A stretch of 64,000 bases of DNA from Gluconacetobacter diazotrophicus PA1 5 (GTDB taxonomy: Bacteria; Pseudomonadota; Alphaproteobacteria; Acetobacterales; Acetobacteraceae). The stretch spans positions 584,001 through 648,000 of the forward strand of contig NC_010125.1 in NCBI RefSeq assembly GCF_000067045.1, in the 5' to 3' direction. Below, piece by piece: positions 1-8,779 of the stretch. Within the stretch, counting starts at the first letter, position 1; every line of letters starts with the position of its first letter. The notes beneath the pieces were generated by a model. It made no database searches, was not told the origin of the DNA, and was given only the letters and a program-made list of their open reading frames with translations. The position numbers were made by a program, and so were the translations under genes.

Positions 1-470
1 ACGCGCACCGCGGTCTGGACCTGTTCGGCCGACAGGCCGCCCTCGCGCACCACTTTTTCGTGGCTCTCGACGCACATGCCGCAGCCGTTGATGGCCGACA
101 CCGCCAGGGACCACAGCTCGAAATCCAGCTTCTCGACGCCCGGGCGGCCGATGACGTTCATGCGCAGCCGCGCCGGCATGTGGGCGTAGTCGCCCTCGAC
201 CATGTGGACGAAGCGGTAATAGATATTATTCAGCCCCATGATCGCGGCGGCGGCCTTGGCGGCAGTCAGCGCCTGCGGCGACAGGACGGATTCGTATTCG
301 GCCACGATGGCGCGCGTGACGTCGGCATTGCGTGACGCGATGGCCGAGGCGACGAACGTCCCGGCCAGCTGCTGCGGCGACAGGGTGATGTCGTTGGCCA
401 GCGAACTGAGGTTGAGCTTCAGATCCTTCGCGTAGTCCGGAAGGCGCTCCTTGAGCGTTTCGATCGACAT
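1..470 (-). CDS. ahpD: Alkyl hydroperoxidase AhpD (partial, C-terminus beyond window)
   Basis: Reading the minus strand from ATG at 470 gives [18 protein letters not shown], typical of the AhpD N-terminus. About 156 residues are visible before the window edge. Near the edge is [14 protein letters not shown], the CxxC plus downstream His signature of AhpD and carboxymuconolactone decarboxylase folds, which is the redox-active site. In the known system AhpD helps to reduce oxidised AhpC. It lies 202 bases downstream of ahpC on the same strand, so the two probably form a peroxide-defence operon. Plus-strand ORFs over this stretch are shadows. Confidence 0.9.
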   Translation of the reverse strand, partial: MSIETLKERLPDYAKDLKLNLSSLANDITLSPQQLAGTFVASAIASRNADVTRAIVAEYESVLSPQALTAAKAAAAIMGLNNIYYRFVHMVEGDYAHMPARLRMNVIGRPGVEKLDFELWSLAVSAINGCGMCVESHEKVVREGGLSAEQVQTAVR

Positions 471-672
471 GGTGGATACCTGCTGGGACGGAGCGGATCG
501 CGACCGGCCAGCGGGCGCGCCGCGCGTCGGCTCCATGAAGGGAATGGGGAAATATGCGGGCCGCATCGGCCGGTTCCCCCCCGGCGTCATCGGGGCGTCA
601 TCGGGGCGTCCTCGGCCGGCGGGGAAGGAGTGGTCCGGCCGCCGGGGCCGGACCGTGATGACCGGGGACCGA

Positions 673-1215
673 TCAGACCTTCAGGAAGTCGTCGCCCTGC
701 TTCCAGTTGCACGGGCACAGCTCGTCGCTCTGCAGCGCGTCCAGGATGCGCAGGATTTCCTGCGGGTTGCGGCCGACCGACAGGTCGTTGACGCTGACAT
801 GGCGGATGATGCCCTCGGGGTCGACCAGGAAGGTGGCGCGATAGGCCACGCCGGCTTCCGGCGACAGCACGCCGCAGGCCTCGGACAGCTCGCGCTTGAT
901 GTCGGCCAGCATCGGAATCTGCAGACCCTTCAGGTCGTCATGATGCAGGCGCCAGTTCAGGTGCACGAACTCGCTGTCGATGGACACGCCATAGACGACG
1001 GTGTCGCGGTCCTTGAACTCGCCGGCCATCTTGCCGAAGGCCACGATCTCGGTCGGGCAGACGAAGGTGAAGTCCTTCGGCCAGAAGAAGACGAGCTTCC
1101 ACTTGCCGGCATCGCTCTTGTCCGAGATCTGGACGAAATTGCCCTTCAGCCCTTCCGGGCCACCGGGGACGGAGGTCAGATTGAATTCCGGAAACTTGTT
1201 GCCGACTGTCAGCAT
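673..1215 (-). CDS. ahpC: Peroxiredoxin, alkyl hydroperoxide reductase AhpC
   Basis: 180 residues, slightly short for AhpC but complete. The peroxidatic cysteine is in FTFVCPTEI and a resolving cysteine is in [10 protein letters not shown] near the C-terminus, so this is a typical 2-Cys thiol peroxidase of the AhpC/TSA family. It reduces hydrogen peroxide and organic hydroperoxides in the cytoplasm. ahpD follows on the same strand. The oxyR-like regulator diverges about 145 bases upstream, the usual arrangement for peroxide-induced control. The start ATG is preceded by a purine-rich GAGGGAG. Confidence 0.95.
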   Translation of the reverse strand: MLTVGNKFPEFNLTSVPGGPEGLKGNFVQISDKSDAGKWKLVFFWPKDFTFVCPTEIVAFGKMAGEFKDRDTVVYGVSIDSEFVHLNWRLHHDDLKGLQIPMLADIKRELSEACGVLSPEAGVAYRATFLVDPEGIIRHVSVNDLSVGRNPQEILRILDALQSDELCPCNWKQGDDFLKV

Positions 1216-1359
1216 CGGTTTACTCCCTCATAGTGACGACGTGTCGTGGTCCCTGGCGCGGCGCCCTGAACAGGCGGTCCGGCCTCGGACTGTATTTTAT
1301 GGCGTTGAAGCCTATATCATGCCAATGAATAATTTATATCCGGACAATCGAAAGAATCG
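1216..1359. promoter_or_regulatory. Divergent ahpC/oxyR intergenic control region
   Basis: This 144-base gap separates the two divergent genes. It has an AT-rich core around 1306-1345 with several TAT and ATA blocks, unlike the GC-rich surroundings. OxyR-type regulators bind spaced ATAG/CTAT elements. CTAT occurs at about 1312, but I cannot reconstruct the full four-box site by eye, so the site itself is inferred from context. Confidence 0.4.
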
Positions 1360-2292
1360 ATGACACCTCTGCCTTCGGCACAACAATTGCGGTACCTGAT
1401 CACGCTGGCGGAACTGCGTCATTTCGGCCGTGCGGCGCTGGCCTGTTCGGTCACGCAATCGACGCTGTCGGCCGGAATCCTGGCCCTGGAGCGGCAGTTG
1501 GACGTCCAGTTGCTGGACCGCAACGTCGGCAAGCGCGTGGTCTTCACCCCCATCGGCGACGAAGTCGCCGCCCGGGCGCGATTCGCCCTGGAGACGCTGC
1601 AGGCGGTGCAGGACGTGGCCGATGCCTCGCGCGCGCCCATGACCGGGCTGCTGCGGATCGGGGTCATTCCCACCATCGGCCCCTTCATCATGCCCGGGCT
1701 GGTGTCGCGCCTGCGCCGGCAATTCCCCCAGATCCGCCTGTCGGTGAACGAGGACCTGACCGGCAACGTGATGGACAAGCTGGCGCTGGGCCGGCTGGAC
1801 CTGGTGCTGCTGGCCATGCCCTGCCCGTGCGAAGGCACGGAAACCCTGCCCCTGTGGCGGGACGAATTCATGCTGCTGCTGCCGGCCGACCATGCGCTGG
1901 CCGCCCTCGACTCGATTCCCGTCGAACGGATCGCGGGCGAACGCATGGTGCTGCTGGAAGACGGCCACTGCCTGCGCGAACAGACGCTGTCGCTATGCCG
2001 GCAGGAACGGGGCTGGAGCACCCCGGACGGGGACGAGGAATTCGTCGTGACCTCGCTCTATACCCTGGTGGACATGGTGGCGGAGGGGCTGGGAATCGCC
2101 CTTCTGCCGCGTCTGGCGGTGGAATCGGGAATCCTGCGCGACCTGCCGCTCGTCGTCCGGCCGGTGACGGGCTGCCAGGCCTGGCGCACGATCGGGCTGG
2201 CCTGGCGCCCGCGCTCGCCCCGCGCGGCCGACTTCCGCCAGCTTGGCCTGCATATCCGCCCGCCTGCCGTTACCGCCCCCGCCATGGTGTGA
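1360..2292 (+). CDS. oxyR: LysR-type peroxide sensor OxyR
   Basis: 310 residues, the usual OxyR length. An N-terminal winged helix-turn-helix (about residues 5-65, with QSTLSAGI in the recognition helix) is followed by a substrate-binding-like domain. Two cysteines, C204 and C213, sit in GHCLREQTLSLC with the same spacing as the redox pair C199/C208 of E. coli OxyR, so disulfide-based peroxide sensing is likely. It diverges from ahpC, its expected target, and probably also autoregulates. A weak GAAAGAA lies before the ATG. Confidence 0.92.
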   Translation: MTPLPSAQQLRYLITLAELRHFGRAALACSVTQSTLSAGILALERQLDVQLLDRNVGKRVVFTPIGDEVAARARFALETLQAVQDVADASRAPMTGLLRIGVIPTIGPFIMPGLVSRLRRQFPQIRLSVNEDLTGNVMDKLALGRLDLVLLAMPCPCEGTETLPLWRDEFMLLLPADHALAALDSIPVERIAGERMVLLEDGHCLREQTLSLCRQERGWSTPDGDEEFVVTSLYTLVDMVAEGLGIALLPRLAVESGILRDLPLVVRPVTGCQAWRTIGLAWRPRSPRAADFRQLGLHIRPPAVTAPAMV

Positions 2293-2341
2293 AAAAACAC
2301 ATCCATGGGCGGAAAGTCAGGCATGGGGCGGGGGTGTGCGG

Positions 2342-2370
2342 TTGACTCCGTGCCGTGGGACCGGTATTCG
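2342..2370 (+). promoter_or_regulatory. Sigma-70-like promoter for rpmJ
   Basis: TTGACT at 2342-2347 and TATTCG at 2365-2370 are separated by 17 bases, a good -35/-10 spacing, 42 bases upstream of the rpmJ start. The -10 is a fair rather than perfect match. The call rests on sequence only. Confidence 0.45.
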
Positions 2371-2411
2371 GCCCGTCTTTGCGGTTTCCTGCCGCCAGTG
2401 AGGGTCGGGTC

Positions 2412-2537
2412 ATGAAGATCAGAAACAGCCTGAAGTCGGCCAAGGTTCGTGACAAGGACTGCCGTGTGGTCCGTCGTCATGGCAAGGTCTATGTCATCAA
2501 CAAGAAGAACCCGCGCATGAAGGCCCGCCAGGGCTGA
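2412..2537 (+). CDS. rpmJ: 50S ribosomal protein L36
   Basis: 41 residues beginning [17 protein letters not shown] and ending in a very basic [10 protein letters not shown]. This is the longer form of L36 with a single cysteine at this position, which lacks the zinc-binding Cys/His set of the shorter L36 and is common in alphaproteobacteria. The ATG at 2412 is chosen because it gives the family N-terminus; the frame stays open upstream but that part does not resemble L36. It is a structural protein of the large ribosomal subunit. Confidence 0.93.
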   Translation: MKIRNSLKSAKVRDKDCRVVRRHGKVYVINKKNPRMKARQG

Positions 2538-2632
2538 TTGTCCGGGCGGCCTTGGCCGTACGGTTCATCTTGTGTGATTCGCGCACCCGCGTTCGGGTCC
2601 GGCTGTCCGGTCCCGGATGCGGGTGTTTGCGC

Positions 2633-3241
2633 ATGGGTGCCCTGATCGCGGCGCTATGGCTGGCTGTCGCGGCACCCGCGCGGGCGGCCCCTCCACCCAC
2701 CGTGCCGTCCCCTCCGGCCGCGCCGCCTTCCTCCGCTCTCTCCGCCCGGCATGGTTCCAGCGCGGACGAACTGGCGCTGCTGACGGCGGAACTGGCGCGG
2801 GCCACGTCCCGCGGTACGGCCGCCGCGCTGGAAGTCGGTTTGGAACAGGCCCGGCTGCGCCCCCTGTCGCCCACCACCCGCCTGCTGCTGCGCCGTGCCC
2901 AGGGGCACCTGGCCGCCGGCAAGCCGGTCGATGCGGTCGAGGACCTGGACGATGCGCTGGTGCTTCAGCCGGATGCGGCCATCCTGTGGCGGGACCGCGC
3001 CCAGGCCCGGCTTGCGGCGCGCGACCTGGACGGCGCGGTGACCGACCTGGGCGTGGCGCTGCAGCATGACGACCATGACGCGGTCGCATGGCAGGTCCTC
3101 TCGACGGTCGAGGAACAGCGCGGCGACTGGCAGGCCGCCTACCGCGCCTGGCAGCACGTGATGGTCCTGGACCCGATGACCGAGGGCGGCCGCGCCCACG
3201 GCGAAAAGCTGCACCTGCGCGCCTACGGCCAGCCCACGTAA
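2633..3241 (+). CDS. Exported tetratricopeptide repeat protein
   Basis: 202 residues from the ATG at 2633. The first 20 or so form a signal peptide (MGALIAALWLAVAAPARAAP), which is why this start is preferred over the upstream open stretch. A proline-rich linker follows, then about three TPR units (roughly residues 90-190) with the usual W/L-G-A spacing, for example AILWRDRAQARLAARDLDGA. TPR proteins mediate protein contacts, probably in the periplasm here. No enzymatic motif is seen and the partner is unknown. Confidence 0.75.
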   Translation: MGALIAALWLAVAAPARAAPPPTVPSPPAAPPSSALSARHGSSADELALLTAELARATSRGTAAALEVGLEQARLRPLSPTTRLLLRRAQGHLAAGKPVDAVEDLDDALVLQPDAAILWRDRAQARLAARDLDGAVTDLGVALQHDDHDAVAWQVLSTVEEQRGDWQAAYRAWQHVMVLDPMTEGGRAHGEKLHLRAYGQPT

Positions 3242-3255
3242 GGCGCGCGGACGCT

Positions 3256-4026
3256 TCAGGTCACCGTGAAGCTGGTGGTGTCCAGCAGGAAGCTGCCGTC
3301 ATCCTCGAGTGCGAATCGCGCGGCGACGATTTCGGGTGCCGCGCGCTGAAGGGACCGGATCGCGTCGATTCGTTCGGTCGGCGTCCGGGCCCGGGCGACC
3401 CAGCTTGCGAATTCCATCCGCAGCCGGCGCGGCGTTACGCCCTGCAATGCGAATCCGGCGCGGCCGAAGGCGGCGGTCCATTCGGCGACGCTGTAATCGC
3501 GTGCGTGCGACACGTCGCGCAGCAGTTCCAGCGTCTGCAGCCAACTGTCGCACAGCGGGTCGGCCGGGGCCGTGACATCCACGACAATCGCAAGGCCATC
3601 GGGTTTCAGCACCCGGCGTGCCTCCCGCAGGCCGGCGTCGATGTCCCGCCAGTGATGGGCGGTGAAGCGGCACAGCACCGCGTCGAACGCGGCGTCGGTG
3701 AAGGGCAGGCTTTCGGCCGCTGCCCGCTGCGTGACGATATTGTCCAGGCCGCGTTCGATCGCGGTCCGGGCGACCGCGTCCAGCATGTCCGGCGTCACGT
3801 CGCAGGCCACGACCTGCCCGACATGGGGCGCCGCCCGATAGCTGACATGCCCGCCACCGCAGCCCAGGTCCAGCACGCGCGCCAGCCCCCTGCCTGCCAC
3901 GGCGCGTTCGATCTCATCCAGGTCCGCGCCGCCGGCATGAACCGTGCTCGACACGTAATCCGCCGCGCGCATGCCGTACTGCCGCGCGGTGAATGCCCGG
4001 TATGCGGCGTCGTGTTCTTCAGTCAT
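3256..4026 (-). CDS. Class I SAM-dependent methyltransferase (UbiE/YafE-like)
   Basis: 256 residues from ATG 4026, which has AGGAGA eight bases upstream. SAM-binding motif I is VLDLGCGGGHVS (about residue 50), followed by an acidic VACDVTPDML and the later motif VLKPDGLAIVVD. This is the Methyltransf_11/25 fold. The substrate cannot be deduced; resemblance to UbiE/YafE gives only the family. It diverges from recX and there is no obvious pathway neighbour. Confidence 0.82.
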   Translation of the reverse strand: MTEEHDAAYRAFTARQYGMRAADYVSSTVHAGGADLDEIERAVAGRGLARVLDLGCGGGHVSYRAAPHVGQVVACDVTPDMLDAVARTAIERGLDNIVTQRAAAESLPFTDAAFDAVLCRFTAHHWRDIDAGLREARRVLKPDGLAIVVDVTAPADPLCDSWLQTLELLRDVSHARDYSVAEWTAAFGRAGFALQGVTPRRLRMEFASWVARARTPTERIDAIRSLQRAAPEIVAARFALEDDGSFLLDTTSFTVT

Positions 4027-4203
4027 CGTTTGCTCTCCTTGCAGGAGCAGATTGCAATCGAAACCCGGCCCGAAGATATCCCGAAGATACAGGGCTGTCC
4101 GTTGAAGCAGAGAGACGCTTGAACGGGACATCAAGCCGATCTTGCGCGCTCTGTACCGCGCAGGGGCTTCGCGATTTCGGATCGCGTGTGCCATGATCCT
4201 GTC

Positions 4204-4884
4204 ATGACGAAACGTGTCGCCCGGGACATGACCACCCGCAGGCGCCGGGCGGATGCGCCGGTGCCCGATCGCGCCGCCCTGCGCGCGGTGGCGCTGGCGC
4301 ATCTGGCGCGCTTCGGCACCACACGGGCCGGGCTGGCGCAGGTCCTGGATCGCTTCCTGCAACGCTGGGCCCGCCGTGCGGCCCAGGCCGGCACCCTGCC
4401 CGAGGAGATCGAGACCCAGATCACCCCCGTCCGCGCCCAGATCGACCAGGTGGTGCGCGACATGGCCGATCTGGGCGCGGTGGACGATGCCGCCTTCGCC
4501 GGCGCCCGCGCCCGGTCGCTGACCCGCGCGGGCCGGTCGCGCCGCGCGGTGCAGGCGCATCTGGCCGTAAGGGGGGTGGAAGAGGACACGCTCGGCTCCG
4601 TCCTGGACGAAACCCTGGGCGCGCGCGGCGGGCAGGGGCAGGATACCGAACTGGCGGCGGCGCTGGTGTTCGCGCGGCGCCGCCGCGCCGGCCCGTTCGC
4701 CCCCCCGTCCGATGCGGCGGAGGGGGAAGCGAACGGGGGGGCGGAGGACGACCGGGCCACCCGCCGCCGCCGGGTGCTGGAGGCCATGGCCCGCGCGGGC
4801 TTCGGCCGCGCCGTGGCCGAAGCGGCCCTGGACATGGACCCCGAGGAGGCCGAGGAACGGGTCATCCGGATGAAATCGGCATGA
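4204..4884 (+). CDS. recX: RecX-family regulatory protein
   Basis: 226 residues, very rich in Arg, Ala and Glu, with the repeated three-helix layout of RecX. Landmarks are RDMADLGAVDDAAFAGARARSL in the middle and VLEAMARAGFGRAVAEAAL near the end. RecX binds RecA filaments and inhibits or modulates recombinase activity. No recA lies nearby. The ATG at 4204 is preferred over a GTG six codons upstream. The stop overlaps the next gene by four bases. The family call rests on architecture, so moderate confidence. Confidence 0.72.
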   Translation: MTKRVARDMTTRRRRADAPVPDRAALRAVALAHLARFGTTRAGLAQVLDRFLQRWARRAAQAGTLPEEIETQITPVRAQIDQVVRDMADLGAVDDAAFAGARARSLTRAGRSRRAVQAHLAVRGVEEDTLGSVLDETLGARGGQGQDTELAAALVFARRRRAGPFAPPSDAAEGEANGGAEDDRATRRRRVLEAMARAGFGRAVAEAALDMDPEEAEERVIRMKSA

Positions 4885-5390
4885 CGGGGCGTCCGGCGAG
4901 GCTTCCGACAAGGCTTCCCTGGGGCGCCCGCTGGCTGGCGCTGTGCTGCATGCTGCCGCTGGCGGATTGCGGCGGCGGCGCGGGATGGAACGGCAGGGTG
5001 CAGTGCGCGCCCTATGCGCGGTCGGTCACCGGGCTGCGGCTCAGCGGGCCGGCGGCGGGGTGGTGGCGGCAATCGGCGGGCTATTATGCCCATTCCCGGG
5101 TGCCCGAACCCGGCGAGGTCCTGGTCTTCCGCTCGACCGGCCGGCTGCCGGACGGCCATGTCTCGGTGGTCCGGCAGGTGCGCGGCACGCGGGCGATCCT
5201 GGTCGACCAGGCGAACTGGGTGCCCGGACGGATCGAACACGATATTCCGATCGTCGATGTGTCCCGCGCCAACGACTGGTCGGCGGTCAGGGTCTGGTGG
5301 CAACCGGTCCACAGCATGGGCAGGACAATCTATCCGACCTATGGTTTCATTTCCCGCGACCTGCCGTTACGCCCGTCCCCCGATGCCTGA
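4881..5390 (+). CDS. Exported CHAP-domain protein (putative cell-wall amidase/peptidase)
   Basis: 169 residues. An N-terminal signal sequence (about residues 14-30, WLALCCMLPLADC) has a cysteine after LAD; D at -1 makes it a poor lipobox, so either cleavage by signal peptidase I or lipidation is possible. The CHAP catalytic set is visible: Cys in QCAPYAR (about 42), His in DGHVSVV and Asn/Asp in DQANWV. CHAP enzymes cut peptidoglycan amide or peptide bonds. It is translationally coupled to recX through an ATGA overlap. Confidence 0.78.
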   Translation: MTGRPARLPTRLPWGARWLALCCMLPLADCGGGAGWNGRVQCAPYARSVTGLRLSGPAAGWWRQSAGYYAHSRVPEPGEVLVFRSTGRLPDGHVSVVRQVRGTRAILVDQANWVPGRIEHDIPIVDVSRANDWSAVRVWWQPVHSMGRTIYPTYGFISRDLPLRPSPDA

Positions 5391-5526
5391 CGATGGGGGC
5401 GAAGCGAGAAAACGGCGCTTGCATGACGAACGCCGTGGTTCCATGTGATGGGGACGGATCGGGCCGACCGGCACCGGCCCCGGGTGAAAGCAGCTTCGCG
5501 TCGCGGCGCGGAATCGAGGATGTGTT

Positions 5527-5793
5527 ATGGGTAGCTTGAGCATCTGGCACTGGCTGATCGTCCTGGCGGTCGTGCTGGTCCTGTTTGTCGGCGGCGGAAA
5601 GATCAGCACGCTGATGGGCGACGTCGCGCGCGGGGTCAAATCGTTCAAGAAGAACATGGCCGATGACGAAACCATGGAAGGCAGCACGGGCTCCGGCGGC
5701 CACATCGCCCCGCCCGGCCCCGCCGCCGGCACCGTGCAGCGTGATGCCAGCTTCTCGGGCACGGGGCGCCCGTCCGGCTCCTCCACGCCGTGA
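5527..5793 (+). CDS. tatA: Sec-independent translocase component TatA
   Basis: 88 residues: [20 protein letters not shown] forms the single membrane helix, then [23 protein letters not shown] forms the amphipathic helix with the expected FGxxK-like turn (here VGGGK), and a disordered Pro/Gly/Ser tail follows. TatA forms the protein-conducting assembly of the twin-arginine pathway in the inner membrane. tatB and tatC are not adjacent, so the Tat genes are split in this genome. The next gene, mtnB, starts 47 bases downstream. Confidence 0.92.
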   Translation: MGSLSIWHWLIVLAVVLVLFVGGGKISTLMGDVARGVKSFKKNMADDETMEGSTGSGGHIAPPGPAAGTVQRDASFSGTGRPSGSSTP

Positions 5794-5840
5794 GGGCGGG
5801 CCCTGACGGGCCAGCGACCCCGGATCGACCCAGGATCGAC

Positions 5841-6467
5841 ATGGACACGATGATTTCGACCGACCCGTGGGCCGGCGCGGTGCAGGATATTATCGCGGCC
5901 GGCCGGCGGATGGACCGGTTCGGCTGGGTGCCGGCCACGGCCGGCAATATCAGCCGCCGCCTGCCGGACGGGCGGATCGCCATCACCCGATCGGGCGGCC
6001 ACAAGGGCCACCTGACCGCGGACGGGGTGATCGAGGTCACGGCGGACGGGCGCGCGGTGCGCGCCGGCGACCGGCCCAGCGCCGAAACCCTGCTGCATTG
6101 CCATGTCTATGAGGCGTCACCCGATGTGGGGGCCGTGCTGCACGGCCATTCCGTCGCCTCGACCGTGCTGTCGATGATGGAACAGGGCGATGCCATCCTG
6201 CTGTCGGGCTACGAGGTGCTGAAGGTGTTCGAGGGCCAGCAGACCCACGACACGACCGTGCGCCTGCCCGTCTTCGACAACGACCAGGACATCGCCCGCC
6301 TGTCCGGCGTCGTGGCGCCGTATCTGGGCCGGATGCCGGCGGGCTACGTCATTCGCGGCCACGGCGTGTATGTCTGGGGCGGGACGATGGACGTTGCCCT
6401 CGCCCGGCTCGAGGGCCTGGAATTCCTGCTGGCCTGCGAACTGGAAAGAAGGAAGGTCGCACGATGA
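5841..6467 (+). CDS. mtnB: Methylthioribulose-1-phosphate dehydratase
   Basis: 208 residues of the class II aldolase fold. ATAGNISRR near the N-terminus and the zinc-ligand block LLHCHVYEA...VLHGHS fit MtnB, with a further His in RGHGVYVWG. It dehydrates 5-methylthioribulose-1-phosphate to the diketo compound in the methionine salvage pathway. mtnD overlaps its end by four bases and mtnC follows, which fixes the assignment. The ATG at 5841 is chosen over an upstream GTG whose extra residues look random. Confidence 0.93.
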   Translation: MDTMISTDPWAGAVQDIIAAGRRMDRFGWVPATAGNISRRLPDGRIAITRSGGHKGHLTADGVIEVTADGRAVRAGDRPSAETLLHCHVYEASPDVGAVLHGHSVASTVLSMMEQGDAILLSGYEVLKVFEGQQTHDTTVRLPVFDNDQDIARLSGVVAPYLGRMPAGYVIRGHGVYVWGGTMDVALARLEGLEFLLACELERRKVAR

Positions 6468-7003
6468 GCCACCTGACCGTCTATCGCGACGACGACCCGG
6501 ACGACATCGTCCTGCGGACCGACGACGCGGCCGTCATCGCCGACGCGTTGCGCGGCATCGGTGCGCGCTTCGAACGCTGGGACAGCCCCGTGGTGCCCCC
6601 GCTCGACGCCACGCCCGACGCGGTGCTGAACACCTACCGCCCCTATCTGGACGAGCTGATGGGTGAGACCGGGGCAGGGTCCGCCGACGTGGTGCGCATC
6701 AACGCCGCCACCCCCAACCTGACGGCCCTGCGCGACAAGTTCCTCTCCGAACATACGCATAGCGAGGACGAGGTCCGGTTCTTCGTCCATGGCAGCGGCA
6801 ATTTCGTGCTGCATGTCGACGGCCGGGTCTATGACGTGTGCTGCACGGCCGGCGACCTGATCTCGGTCCCCCGGGGGACGCCCCACTGGTTCGATGCCGG
6901 GCTGTCTCCCGACGTGGTGGCGCTGCGCGTGTTCACCGACACGACCGGCTGGATCGCGGATTATACGGGCGACGACATCGCCCGGCGCTTTCCCGTTAGC
7001 TGA
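6464..7003 (+). CDS. mtnD: Acireductone dioxygenase
   Basis: 179 residues, the family length. The cupin metal site is clear: H97 and H99 in HTHSEDE, E103, and H141 in GTPHWFD, matching the Fe/Ni ligands H96, H98, E102 and H140 of the Klebsiella enzyme. It converts acireductone plus oxygen to the keto-acid precursor of methionine and formate (iron form). It overlaps mtnB by four bases and is followed by mtnC. Confidence 0.95.
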   Translation: MSHLTVYRDDDPDDIVLRTDDAAVIADALRGIGARFERWDSPVVPPLDATPDAVLNTYRPYLDELMGETGAGSADVVRINAATPNLTALRDKFLSEHTHSEDEVRFFVHGSGNFVLHVDGRVYDVCCTAGDLISVPRGTPHWFDAGLSPDVVALRVFTDTTGWIADYTGDDIARRFPVS

Positions 7004-7016
7004 GGGGCTGGCGGAT

Positions 7017-7730
7017 ATGGTGGTGACGGCGTCCACGGACGCTATCGACTCGGTCCTGCTGGATATCGAAGGTACGACGATTCCCGTCGCCTTCGTGCAC
7101 CAGGTGCTGTTTCCCTACGCCCGCGCGGCGATGCCCGGCCTGCTGGCCCAACGGGCGGACGATCCGGCGGTGCGCGCGGCCGTGGCCGATATCGCGGCGC
7201 TGGCCCCCGGCGTGCCCCCGCTGGACCAGTTGAACGCCTGGATGGACCGGGACGAGAAGATCGGACCGCTCAAGGCCCTGCAGGGCCTGGCTTGGGAAGA
7301 GGGGTATCGCACCGGCGCCCTGCGCGCGACGCTCTACCCGGACGTGGTGCCGGCACTGCGGCGCTGGCGGGCAGCGGGGCTGCGGCTCGCGGTCTATTCC
7401 TCGGGCTCCGAGGCCGCGCAGCGCCTGATCTACGGCCACACCACCGACGGCGACGTCGCCGGACTGTTTAGTGGTTTTTATGACCTGCGCATCGGTGGCA
7501 AGCGCGCGGCCGGCAGCTATCGCGCCATCCTGGCTGAAACCGGCTGGGCCGCCGGGCGCACGCTGTTCCTGTCCGACATCACGGCCGAACTGGATGCGGC
7601 GGAGGAAGCCGGCCTGCGCACCTGCCAGCTCGTCCGGCCGGAAGACGGCACCGTGGCTGGCGACCGCCATCCCGTCGCCACGACGCTGGACGACGTGGCA
7701 CGCCGCTTCGCCCTGCCGGTTGCCGCATGA
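7017..7730 (+). CDS. mtnC: 2,3-diketo-5-methylthiopentyl-1-phosphate enolase/phosphatase E1
   Basis: 237 residues. The HAD motif I is VLLDIEGTTIPVAFV with the E1-specific GTT, followed by YSSGS (motif II), a conserved Lys in GGKRAAGSY and LFLSDITAELDAA (motif IV). It enolises and then dephosphorylates the diketone to acireductone. The ATG at 7017 follows GAGGGG. The protein tail overlaps ribF by four bases. mtnA, mtnK and mtnP are not in the window. Confidence 0.94.
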   Translation: MVVTASTDAIDSVLLDIEGTTIPVAFVHQVLFPYARAAMPGLLAQRADDPAVRAAVADIAALAPGVPPLDQLNAWMDRDEKIGPLKALQGLAWEEGYRTGALRATLYPDVVPALRRWRAAGLRLAVYSSGSEAAQRLIYGHTTDGDVAGLFSGFYDLRIGGKRAAGSYRAILAETGWAAGRTLFLSDITAELDAAEEAGLRTCQLVRPEDGTVAGDRHPVATTLDDVARRFALPVAA

Positions 7731-8674
7731 GGGCGCACCTGCATACCGGCTGGCGCCATATCCCGGCCGAGGCGCGGGGCATGGCGGCGGCGCTGGGCAA
7801 TTTCGACGGCGTGCATCTGGGCCATGCCCATCTGGTCCATCTGCTGCATGCGGCCCGGCCCGACCTGGGTCTGGCGGTGGTGACGTTCGAACCCCACCCG
7901 CGCGAACTGTTCCGCCCGCAGGACCCGCCCTTTCGCCTGACCCTGCCTGAGGAACGGCTGGCGGCGCTGTCCGCCCTGGGCGTGCGCCATGTGTTCCAGA
8001 TCCCGTTCGACGCCGCCTTCAGCGCCATGAGCGCGGAACGCTTCGTGACCGACGTGCTGCACGAGGGGCTGGGCCTGCGCCATCTGGGCTGCGGCGCCGA
8101 TTTCGTCTTCGGCCACCGGCGCGGCGGCAACGTCACCTTCCTGGCCGACCGGGCGGAGGAACTGGGCATCGGGCTGACCGCCGTTCCGCCTCTGACCGAT
8201 GCCAGCGGTCCCTATTCCTCGACCCGCATCCGCCGTCTGCTGCAGGACGGCTATCCCGAACGCGCGGCCGAGGAACTGGGCCGCGCGTGGTCGATCCGCG
8301 GCGTGGTGCAGCATGGCGACAAGCGGGGGCGCCTGCTGGGCTTCCCCACCGCCAACGTGCCGCTGGGCCGGCACCTGGAACCGGCGCGGGGCGTGTATGC
8401 CGTGACCGTGCGCCTGGCCGACGGCCGCGCCTGGCCCGGCGTCGCCAATATCGGCCGCCGTCCGACCATCGATGACGGGCAGGAAAGCCGGCTGGAGGTC
8501 CATCTGCTGGATTTCGACGGCGACCTGTACGGCCAGACCCTGTCGGTCGGGCTGCACACCCTGCTGCGCGAGGAACGGCGCTTCGCCGGGCTGGACGCCC
8601 TGAAGGCCCAGATCGCCGAGGACGCCGCGACCGCGCGCGCGTACCTGGACACGCTTTCCCGTACCGGGACCTGA
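7727..8674 (+). CDS. ribF: Bifunctional riboflavin kinase/FMN adenylyltransferase
   Basis: 315 residues. The N-terminal FAD synthetase domain has ALGNFDGVHLGH (about 21-32) and SSTRIRRLL; the C-terminal riboflavin kinase domain has GRLLGFPTANVPLG and later DLYGQTLSV. It makes FMN and FAD from riboflavin in the cytoplasm. ribF upstream of ileS and lspA is a widely conserved order, and that is what is seen here. It is coupled to mtnC by an ATGA overlap. Confidence 0.95.
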   Translation: MRAHLHTGWRHIPAEARGMAAALGNFDGVHLGHAHLVHLLHAARPDLGLAVVTFEPHPRELFRPQDPPFRLTLPEERLAALSALGVRHVFQIPFDAAFSAMSAERFVTDVLHEGLGLRHLGCGADFVFGHRRGGNVTFLADRAEELGIGLTAVPPLTDASGPYSSTRIRRLLQDGYPERAAEELGRAWSIRGVVQHGDKRGRLLGFPTANVPLGRHLEPARGVYAVTVRLADGRAWPGVANIGRRPTIDDGQESRLEVHLLDFDGDLYGQTLSVGLHTLLREERRFAGLDALKAQIAEDAATARAYLDTLSRTGT

Positions 8675-8779
8675 GGCTCCGAGGGCTGGCGGCTTGACCG
8701 GGGGGTGTCGGCCTCCGCATAAGGTTGGGCTTTCGCGGCTTCGCCGCTTCACGCTGTCAGCAGTCAGAAATTCAGGGTC

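Noticed and set aside
588-615. Short repeated GGCGTCATCGG between ahpC and ahpD
   Set aside because: Only two to three copies of a GC-rich word; too short for a meaningful repeat.
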